Shown: one piece after another, positions 33,501 to 38,955 of the stretch
Layout: every line of letters starts with the position of its first letter
Position numbering within the stretch: the first letter of the stretch is position 1
NCBI GenBank assembly: GCA_020848735.1
Contig: JADLHO010000006.1
Span: 1 to 38,955, forward strand
Direction: 5' to 3'
Length of the DNA: 38,955 bases
From: Planctomycetota bacterium
GTDB taxonomy: Bacteria > Planctomycetota > UBA1135 > UBA2386
Position numbers and translations under genes: made by a program
Notes under the pieces: generated by a model
The model's database searches: none
Told to the model about the DNA's origin: nothing
Seen by the model: only the letters and a program-made list of their open reading frames with translations

Positions 33501-33759
33501 TCTTCAGGAGACCGCCCGAGGCGGTCGCGACCCAGAAGGTCGAGGGGTCGCTCGCGACGACGTCGATGTCGACGATGCGCCCGCCCATGTTCGAAGGTCC
33601 CAGTTCCCGCCACGCGAGTTGCTCGGCGAAGCGCGGGTCGAGAGCCGTGACGGGAGGCGGACCGTCGGGCTCGGCGCGGCGCGCACGGTCAGGGCGCTGG
33701 GCGGGGAGCGCCGCCGCGAACGAACTCACGGCGACGACGACGAAGAGGGCGCTTCGCAT
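30529..33759 (-). CDS. Secreted BNR/VPS10-type beta-propeller protein with PDZ insert
   Basis: This is a 1076-residue protein. A signal peptide (residues 1-20, cut near A-L-P-A-Q) precedes many Asp-box/BNR repeats of the form S-x-D-x-G-x-T-W, such as Y-R-S-L-D-G-G-K-T-W, W-R-T-Q-D-G-G-R-T-F, Y-R-S-D-D-A-G-R-T-W and G-T-R-D-G-G-H-T-W, each followed by D-P-R/N-D-P-N-V-V-W strands. Between two repeats, at about 320-375, lies a PDZ-like domain (S-P-A-E-R-A-G-L-L-V-G-D-I-V-V-A-V-N-G). A low-complexity Ala/Glu/Gly/Ser stretch follows it. The C-terminus ends in a beta domain and an acidic Asp/Glu tail. Such proteins are often labelled glycosyl hydrolase, but no catalytic residues can be identified. 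AAGGTG a few bases before the ATG is a reasonable ribosome site. Confidence 0.9.
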   Translation of the reverse strand: MRSALFVVVAVSSFAAALPAQRPDRARRAEPDGPPPVTALDPRFAEQLAWRELGPSNMGGRIVDIDVVASDPSTFWVATASGGLLKTTNNGISFEHQFDREAVVSVGAMAVAPSDPNVVWVGTGENNPRNSVSYGDGVYRSLDGGKTWTNMGLRDTFQIGDVVIDPRDPNVVWVGALGRLYGANAERGLYVTRDGGATWERPLFVDERSGVIDIAMHPDDPDTLLVATWERARDGFDGNDPATKWGPGSGIWRTQDGGRTFERVRDGLPSSVLGRVGFDWYAKDPDVVFAIVECEAMGKVDPEVGWSGAETSNAEAGARLTAVASDSPAERAGLLVGDIVVAVNGTAIVNDRAFREAIAGHRAGAELEIEIARNGARKALGLTLGERRSPTRALRGNAGGTAEGGAESNAESGAESTEGQGARPRLEVADRPYGERLGGQVANVHRMQGRDGHEFGGLYRSDDAGRTWRRINSIDPRPMYFSQVRVDPNDDRRLWVLGIAMSRSQDGGETFTADAGRGVHADQHALWIDPRDGRHLIVGCDGGVYHSYDRGETWDHLNHAALGQFYDVALDPRRGGWVFGGLQDNGTWGAPTRIDRDSGPTNGDWVRIGSGDGFEVAVDPEDPQLVYYESQNGATARTHLLTMAGGPIRAQAGRDVRHRYNWKTPFLLSQHNSRIYYSAGNHVFRSLDRGNGLTAISPEITRTRRGSGTALAESPRDASVLYVGSDDGALFGTRDGGHTWSDLWPLAADAAVGTAEAAASRGHVPLRELVPAPRWVSSIEASRFADGRAYVTLDAHRSDDDEPYVLATEDFGQTWRSLRANLPRGSTRCVREDLRNENLLYVGTEFGFWVSIDRGQSWTRMHGNGASGGLPTVAVHDLAQHPSSGEIVLATHGRSLWSFDASCLRQFGAAATASTQLFTPNDVVVWRSRHRRGSNGTRQFTGDNPRAEAEFWYRLGADAERATLIVQTLDGKDLARIEAKATAGLHRSTWDLRASAAPAGDGARGAGAGSGAARRGGARGGRSATPGSYRLVLDVDGVLSEQRFVVLADPELGAAQAAGGNDEEDGEDEDRGDRDG

Positions 33760-33855
33760 CGCCGCACCTTAGCCATGCGCCCCGCGGGTCCTCCTCCGCC
33801 GGCTTGTGGCAGGATCGTCCCGCCCACGCCCGCCCCACCGCACACCCGCTCGCCC

Positions 33856-34422
33856 TCAAAGCCGATCCGAGAGCTCGGCCAGAGCGCGGCTCAACATCGT
33901 GCGCACGGCACCCTCGCTCTTCCCGAGCTGGGCCGCGATCTCGGCGTGGCTCAATCCCATCAGCTTCGCCATCAGGATCACGTCCTGCTTCTCCGGTGTC
34001 AGCGAGGTCATCGCGTCCTCCACGCGTTTCAGCTCCTCGCGCGCGATCGCGTGCTGGCTCGGGGTGTAGATCGCGGCGAAGCCCTCGAGCACGCCCTCGT
34101 CGTCGACGGGAACGACCTTGTCGGCGCGCCGACGCTTCGCGCCCCAATGCTCATAGCGGTCGGCGATCTTGCGCATCGCCGTCGTGAAGAGCCAGCGGCG
34201 GAACTCGGCATCGCCCTGCCATTGATAGCGATCCAGGTTCTCGAGCAGGTCGCGGCAGACGGACTGCGCGAGGTCCGAGCAGGACTCCCTCTCGAGCAGG
34301 AGCGCCCCCGCCTTCACGCGGACGAACGCGCGGAGCGCGGGCAGGTGCGCGGCGATCAGCGATTCGACGGCGTTCTGGTCGCCGCGCGAGGCCTGCGCGA
34401 CCAGGTCGGGGAGGTCCGGCAT
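33856..34422 (-). CDS. ECF-type RNA polymerase sigma factor (module 2)
   Basis: This is a 188-residue sigma-70 family protein. Region 2 includes S-C-S-D-L-A-Q-S-V-C-R-D-L-L-E-N-L and F-R-R-W-L-F-T-T-A-M-R-K-I. Region 4 includes L-T-P-E-K-Q-D-V-I-L-M and the helix-turn-helix G-L-S-H-A-E-I-A-A-Q-L-G followed by V-R-T-M-L-S-R-A-L-A-E-L. It is clearly related to the sigma factor at 4110-4724, sharing the D-L-x-Q-S-V-C-R and G-L-S-H blocks, but is well diverged. The ATG at 34422 shares a CATG with an alternative start of the divergent kinase, so one or both starts must keep to this point. It probably directs a small regulon linked to the adjacent kinase. Confidence 0.93.
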   Translation of the reverse strand: MPDLPDLVAQASRGDQNAVESLIAAHLPALRAFVRVKAGALLLERESCSDLAQSVCRDLLENLDRYQWQGDAEFRRWLFTTAMRKIADRYEHWGAKRRRADKVVPVDDEGVLEGFAAIYTPSQHAIAREELKRVEDAMTSLTPEKQDVILMAKLMGLSHAEIAAQLGKSEGAVRTMLSRALAELSDRL

Positions 34423-34459
34423 GGCTGCGACGATAGCATCCGCGGCCCCACGTCCGACC
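34423..34459. promoter_or_regulatory. Divergent promoter region between sigma and kinase genes (module 2)
   Basis: If the kinase starts at 34460, only 37 bp lie between the two start codons. On the minus strand TATCGT (TAnnnT) sits about 13 nt before the sigma ATG, as TAGGAT does in module 1. No clear -35 box or ribosome site is present. The matching placement in both modules suggests a similar, perhaps autoregulated, promoter. It is too short to prove by eye. Confidence 0.28.
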
Positions 34460-37291
34460 ATGAGCGAGCACGCAGCACCAGCGCCGGGCGGCGACCAGGA
34501 CTCCGACGGGATGCGCCAGGAGCGGGTGCGCGCCCTCGTCGCCGAGTGCGTCGACCGCATTGCCGAGGAGGGCAGCGCCGCGCTCGACGAGCTCTGCCGC
34601 GCGCACCCGGACTTCGCCGCCGAACTGCGTGCGCGCATCGCCAAGCTGCAACGCGCGGGACTCATGGGGAGCGACGCACCCCCGCGCGCGATCGTGAGCG
34701 GCGAGGACGCCATCCCCGAACGTCTCGGTGAGTTCCGCCTCATCCGTCGACTCGGAGCCGGCGGCATGGGCGTCGTCTACCTCGCCGAGCAGGTCTCCCT
34801 GGGACGGCACGTCGCGCTGAAGCTCGTGCGGCCCGAGCTCCTCTACTTCCCCCGGGCACGCGAGCGCTTCCAGCGCGAGATCGAGGCGATCGCGCGGCTC
34901 GCGGATCCCGGCATCGTCCCGATCCACTCGGTCGGCGAGGACTCGGGCATCCCCTACTTCGCGATGGCGTGGATCGAGGGTTCGACCCTCGCGGAGCTCA
35001 TCGCGGACCACGCGGGGCGGAACCCCGCCGAGCTCGAGGGTCGCGACCTCTTGCTGAGCGTCGCGCGACGACTGGGTGTCTCGCTCCCCGAGTCGACTCC
35101 GGACGACCTGCGCGGTCCGTGGACCGTGGCCTGCGCGCGTCTCGTGCGACGCATGGCCGAAGCGCTCCACCACGCGCACGAGCGCGGCGTGGTGCACCGC
35201 GACATCAAGCCGTCGAACGCGATGCTCACGCTGCAGGGCCGCGTGTTGCTCCTCGACTTCGGACTCGCGGCCGCCGACGGCACCGCACGCATCACGGGCA
35301 GCGGCGTGCAGCTCGGCACGCTCCACGCGATGGCTCCCGAACAGCTCGCGAGCGGCGCGACCGATGCCCGCACCGACGTGTATGCGCTCGGCGTCCTGCT
35401 CCACGAGCTGCTCACGCTCCGCCCGCCGTACGACGCTCCGGACGCGGCGCGCCTGCGCACGCTCATCGCCGCCGGTGATGCGCCGTCCGCCTGCCGCCTC
35501 AACCGCGCCGTGCCCCGCGACCTCGACACGATCGGTCGCCGGGCGATGGATCGCGACCCGCACCGCCGCTACCCGAGCGCGCAGGACTTCGCCGAGGACC
35601 TCGGCCGCTTCCTCGACCACCGGCCGATCCACGCGCGGCCCGCGGGGCTCTGGTTGCGCGCGCGACGCTGGTCGCGCCGTCACCCCGGTTGGGCCGCCGC
35701 GACGATCGCCGGCCCCCTGCTCGTCGCCGGTCTCGAGTTCGCGCGCGCACGTTCCGCCCGATTGGAGGGCGACGTGCGCGCGAACGCCGCGCGGGCCATG
35801 GAGGCGATCGACCGGCTCGTGGGGCAGGCGAACGATCGATTGATGCTCGCCACCCCGGGCATGGACCGCCTGCGGCTCGCGCAGCTCGAGTCCGCGATGA
35901 CCATGCTCGAGGGCCTCGCCGCCGAGAACCCCGGCAGTGCGGAGGTCCGACTCGCGCTGCTGATGGGGCTCGTGCGTGCGACGGGCGTCTACGAGGAGCT
36001 GGGACGCAGCGCCGCGGCGGAGTCCTCGCAGCGGCGGGTGGACACCGAACTCGCGCGGCTGAGCGCCGAGCGACCGGACGACGACCTCACCGCCCACATC
36101 AGCGGGGTCGCCGCGACCGCACGCGGCGAGCTGCGGCGACGCCGCGGCGACGTCGAGGGCGCGCTCGCGGAGTTCGGCGCGGCGGTCCGTTGGCTCGAGC
36201 GCTTCGAGACCCGCGCCGGGATCGGGGCGAGCATCGCGCGCAACCTCGCGACGGCCCTCTCGAACCTCGGCATGGCCAGGCAGATGGCGGGCGACTCCAC
36301 CGCGGCGGAGACCCTGCAGCGGCGCGCTCTCGCCGTCGATGTCCGGGCGCTCGGCGACGGCGTGCCGCAGGCCGACCCGAGCCATCTCCGCCTGCGCAAC
36401 TCGCTCGCCGTCGTGCTGGTCGCGCAAGGCAAGTTCGAGGAGGCGCGGCAGACCCTCGAGAGCGACCTGTCCCAGGTGACGGCCGCGATCGCGGGCACGT
36501 CGCCGGACCCCGAGCTGCGCCGCGAGATCTCGCGCATGAGGATCAACCTGGCGCGCATCCTCGCGGGCACCGACCCCGCGCGCGCGCGGCACGAGATCGA
36601 CGCGGCCGTGCTCGGCTTCGACGCCCTGGTCGAGCCGTTCCCCGACCGCAGCTACTACGCGTGGGAGCGGAACCTGACCGAGCGTTGGGCCGGACTGCTC
36701 GCGCAGGATCAACAGGACCACCAAGAGGCCGTCCGACGCCTGCGCAGCGCCGCGCTCCACCACGCCGAACTCGCGCGTGCGATGCCGGCGACCTCCGACG
36801 TCGGCAGCGAGCTCGCCGAGATCCGGCGCTCGCTCGCGCAATCGCTCGAGCGCAGCGGCGACCGCGCGGGTGCGCGCGCCGAGCTCGACGCCGCGGTGGA
36901 CGGTCATCGGGCCATGGTCGAGCTCGCGCCGAACGACGCGTTCCGTCGCCGCCAGCACGCGAGCGCGTGCTTCGACCGCGGCCTCCTGCTGCGCCGCGCG
37001 AATGACCCCGACGCGGCGCTCACCGCGCTGAAGCTGTCGATGGAGGAGTTCGCACGCGCGATCGCGGACTCGTCGCCCACCCCGGACGACCTGCGCATCG
37101 TGCGCGATGCCGCGCGCATCGCCGCCGACATCGCCGCGGCGACCGACCACCCGGACGACGCCGTGCGCGTCCTCGATCGCCTGCAGGAGATCGCACCGCT
37201 GCGCACCGCGGAGCTCCGCGCGCTCGGCGCCCAACTCCATCTCGATGGGATCGCGGAGTTCCAGGCTCTGCTCGCGAAGACGAAGGACTGA
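34460..37291 (+). CDS. Membrane Ser/Thr protein kinase with C-terminal helical repeats (module 2)
   Basis: This 943-residue Hanks-type kinase has a Gly loop G-A-G-G-M-G near 99-104, Lys121 in V-A-L-K-L-V, H-R-D-I-K-P-S-N at 246-253, D-F-G at 266-268 and A-P-E-Q near 292-295. A weakly hydrophobic segment at about 410-428 could cross the membrane. The C-terminal ~500 residues are Ala/Arg/Glu-rich helical repeats of TPR style. The ATG at 34460 (M-S-E-H) is preferred to 34421 because it matches the M-S-D start of the module 1 kinase and clears the divergent sigma start. Catalytic residues are complete. It shares domain order with the kinase at 4767-7976, including the helical N-terminal stretch of about 70-90 residues. 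Confidence 0.94.
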   Translation: MSEHAAPAPGGDQDSDGMRQERVRALVAECVDRIAEEGSAALDELCRAHPDFAAELRARIAKLQRAGLMGSDAPPRAIVSGEDAIPERLGEFRLIRRLGAGGMGVVYLAEQVSLGRHVALKLVRPELLYFPRARERFQREIEAIARLADPGIVPIHSVGEDSGIPYFAMAWIEGSTLAELIADHAGRNPAELEGRDLLLSVARRLGVSLPESTPDDLRGPWTVACARLVRRMAEALHHAHERGVVHRDIKPSNAMLTLQGRVLLLDFGLAAADGTARITGSGVQLGTLHAMAPEQLASGATDARTDVYALGVLLHELLTLRPPYDAPDAARLRTLIAAGDAPSACRLNRAVPRDLDTIGRRAMDRDPHRRYPSAQDFAEDLGRFLDHRPIHARPAGLWLRARRWSRRHPGWAAATIAGPLLVAGLEFARARSARLEGDVRANAARAMEAIDRLVGQANDRLMLATPGMDRLRLAQLESAMTMLEGLAAENPGSAEVRLALLMGLVRATGVYEELGRSAAAESSQRRVDTELARLSAERPDDDLTAHISGVAATARGELRRRRGDVEGALAEFGAAVRWLERFETRAGIGASIARNLATALSNLGMARQMAGDSTAAETLQRRALAVDVRALGDGVPQADPSHLRLRNSLAVVLVAQGKFEEARQTLESDLSQVTAAIAGTSPDPELRREISRMRINLARILAGTDPARARHEIDAAVLGFDALVEPFPDRSYYAWERNLTERWAGLLAQDQQDHQEAVRRLRSAALHHAELARAMPATSDVGSELAEIRRSLAQSLERSGDRAGARAELDAAVDGHRAMVELAPNDAFRRRQHASACFDRGLLLRRANDPDAALTALKLSMEEFARAIADSSPTPDDLRIVRDAARIAADIAAATDHPDDAVRVLDRLQEIAPLRTAELRALGAQLHLDGIAEFQALLAKTKD

Positions 37292-37316
37292 TCGCGCGCG
37301 CTCGCTTCGATCGGAC

Positions 37317-37337
37317 CTCCGCGCGGACGCGCCGGAG
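37317..37337. terminator. Short hairpin between convergent genes
   Basis: CTCCG-C-GCG, a GACG loop and CGC-CGGAG form a stem of five plus three pairs with one bulged C, in the 50-bp gap between two convergent stop codons. No T-run is present, so it may be only a weak or bidirectional end structure. Confidence 0.3.
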
Positions 37338-37341
37338 ACCC

Positions 37342-38955
37342 TCAGCGAACGACGAGGTCGATGGTGTCGCTCAGGGCGATCCCCGAAAGGCACGGACCCG
37401 TGCCGATGCCGAGCCCCTGGATCGACACGACGCCGCCGAAGAACGCGGCATCGTGGGGCACCGTCAGCGAGAGCGAGGATCCGGACAGCACCGAGCCGTC
37501 GACGCCGAGCACGCAGCCATTGCAGCCGGGAACCGGCACCTGCAGCGGCGAGCCGACGATCATCGCGAGCATCTGACCGGATCCGAACACGTGGACCGTG
37601 ACGTCCTGTCCGAGCGCGACGATGCCCGTGAGGCTCACGAACGCGTTCCCGCAGCCGGTGTCACGCACGAAGCTCGAGGCACCGGGGCCCATCCCGTTGT
37701 AGCGGCCGTACCCGATGCCGTGGGACGACGCGGCGTCGCGCGTGATCCAGGCGAGGCCGAAGCGCAGGGCCGGGCCCCAGCCCCCGCGCAACGCGACGAC
37801 CACGGGGGAGATCGCGCGTTCGGGGCCTGCGGCCGCGGTCGCCTCGTCGTGCGTGACGAGCGTGCCGCCATTCACCGCGAAGGTGCGCACGAGGACGTCG
37901 TCGTCGCTCGCGGAGACCGCGATCGAGCTCGCCATCGCGAAGCGCACGCCATCGCTGTCGACGGACAGACCGTGCACGGGACCGGCGCCGTGGTTGCGCG
38001 AGCCCGAGTGGATCAGCGTCGACGGCACGATGTTGAAGAGGTCGCGGTCGAAGACCGTGCCCCACACCTCGTCCGGGCCGACCCCGGTCGGCATCCGTCG
38101 ATCGAGCAGGAGGAAGCAGCGACCCGCGATCGCGTCGGTCGGGGAGGACACGTCGAAGACCGTGCCGTAGCTGGGCGCCGTCAGCGTGATGGCGAGGTTC
38201 GTCGCGGCGGCGGCGCCGAACGTGCGCACCGTGCCGTCGTGGTTCACGACGCCGGCCCGGAAGTGACCCGAGCCCGCCCCGTTCTCGCGGCGCCAGACGA
38301 CCGCCCACGCCCGCGTCGCGCCCTCGTCCGCGCCGTTCGAGCGCGAGATCCGCGGCGTGTGGTCGAGCGCGAGCGAGCTGTCGAAGGTGCGCGCGGTCGC
38401 GCTTCGCAGCGTGCCGTCGGCCGCGACCTGGATCATCTGGATGTCATGGTCGGAGGCGCCGTAGACGCGCTCCCACACCACGGTGAAGTGCACGGGACTC
38501 GTCCACGGGTCGCCCCCGACATCGGGGTTGATCCGATCTCCCACCGACGAACCCGGCACCGCGGCGCCGGCGATGTCGAAGGCCGGGAGCACGCTCGGCA
38601 CCGGCGCGAGCGCGATCATCCGCCCGCGCACCCCGAACGGCGACGCGTTCGCGGCGCTGACCTCCGCGACCACCAGACAGCGTGAGGAGCTGCGGAGTCC
38701 CGCGATCGCACAGTCGCGCCACGACACGGTCGAGCTGTCGATGACCAGCGCGCTGCCCTGCTCGGCGAGCACCCCATCGAGCAGCAGGGCGAAGACGTCG
38801 CTGTCGGTCTGCGACCAGACGCGCTCCCAGCACGCGACGTAGCGCGACGCGACCGCGTCCCAGACCATGTCGAGCGCGCGGAGCTCGCGCGTGCTCGAGG
38901 TCGAGCCGGTGACGGTCGCGACCATCGGATCGACGACCAGCGGCAGCTGCGCCGA
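37342..38955 (-). CDS. Secreted beta-rich protein, C-terminal part (5' end outside window)
   Basis: The frame is open at the right edge of the window, and the 537 visible codons lack the N-terminus and any signal peptide. The visible part has repeated W-E-R-V-W/Y and V-V-W-R/E-R patterns spaced as in beta-propeller or FG-GAP-like repeats (for example Y-V-A-C-W-E-R-V-W, F-T-V-V-W-E-R-V-Y, W-A-V-V-W-R-R-E). It then has a C-terminal domain starting D-T-G-C-G-N-A, with a second Cys cluster P-G-C-N-G-C-V-L-G and a late G-P-C-L-S, ending D-T-I-D-L-V-V-R. That C-terminal domain looks like the ending of the secreted protein at 1893-4076. No catalytic motif is recognised. It is convergent with the kinase gene. 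Confidence 0.8.
   Translation of the reverse strand, partial: SAQLPLVVDPMVATVTGSTSSTRELRALDMVWDAVASRYVACWERVWSQTDSDVFALLLDGVLAEQGSALVIDSSTVSWRDCAIAGLRSSSRCLVVAEVSAANASPFGVRGRMIALAPVPSVLPAFDIAGAAVPGSSVGDRINPDVGGDPWTSPVHFTVVWERVYGASDHDIQMIQVAADGTLRSATARTFDSSLALDHTPRISRSNGADEGATRAWAVVWRRENGAGSGHFRAGVVNHDGTVRTFGAAAATNLAITLTAPSYGTVFDVSSPTDAIAGRCFLLLDRRMPTGVGPDEVWGTVFDRDLFNIVPSTLIHSGSRNHGAGPVHGLSVDSDGVRFAMASSIAVSASDDDVLVRTFAVNGGTLVTHDEATAAAGPERAISPVVVALRGGWGPALRFGLAWITRDAASSHGIGYGRYNGMGPGASSFVRDTGCGNAFVSLTGIVALGQDVTVHVFGSGQMLAMIVGSPLQVPVPGCNGCVLGVDGSVLSGSSLSLTVPHDAAFFGGVVSIQGLGIGTGPCLSGIALSDTIDLVVR

Noticed and set aside
34421-34460. Kinase start at 34421 overlapping the sigma start
   Set aside because: The 13 extra residues have no match to the first kinase, and the start would share a CATG with the divergent gene. 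ATG 34460 fits better, though 34421 cannot be fully excluded.
34151-37393. Minus-strand frame of 1080 codons opposite the second kinase
   Set aside because: The kinase motifs are intact on the plus strand. The reverse frame is an Arg/Glu/Ala-rich shadow and would also overlap the sigma gene.

Overview
This is a very GC-rich, gene-dense bacterial window that most resembles the Planctomycetota. The grounds are two divergent pairs of ECF sigma factor and membrane Ser/Thr kinase with TPR-like repeats, a large BNR/VPS10-type propeller protein with a PDZ insert, and two repeat-rich secreted proteins with a Gly/Cys C-terminal domain. Good Shine-Dalgarno sequences are scarce. The lineage call is an inference from gene content, since no rRNA or other taxonomic marker is present. 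I saw no tRNA, rRNA, CRISPR array or intact insertion sequence.

Layout. 1-1766 is decayed DNA: the C-terminal part of an IS91-type transposase, then a frameshifted HEAT-repeat gene. 1893-4076 is a secreted protein with three tandem copies of one domain. 4110-7976 is sigma/kinase module 1, followed by a hisD tail fragment (7975-8397). 8443-13597, minus strand, holds a DUF4062-TM protein, a small HD-domain protein and a SWIM-SNF2 helicase. 13696-20851, plus strand, is a tightly packed seven-gene cluster: asparagine synthase-type amidotransferase, acyl-AMP ligase, acyl carrier protein, NAD-synthase-like enzyme, hexapeptide acetyltransferase and two SGNH-like proteins. It looks like a carrier-protein-based biosynthetic or surface-modification pathway. 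20858-24333, minus strand, is hutH overlapping hisS. 24497-27182 is modABC (molybdate uptake).

27195-30418, minus strand, is the most unusual part. It holds a DUF2167 membrane protein, then a 246-residue Cys/Asp-rich protein with a Tat-like signal, then, 4 nt downstream, a radical SAM/SPASM peptide maturase. In the exported part of the Cys/Asp-rich protein, ten of eleven cysteines have an aspartate exactly three residues before them (D-x-x-C). This looks like an undescribed RiPP-like system in which the maturase could cross-link or otherwise modify D-x-x-C repeats before export.

30529-33759 is the secreted propeller protein. 33856-37291 is sigma/kinase module 2, built like module 1. 37342-38955 is a second secreted protein whose N-terminus lies beyond the window.

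Start codons were often moved downstream of the longest open frame, using divergent or overlapping neighbours, family N-termini and signal peptides. All function calls come from motif recognition by eye, without database searches.
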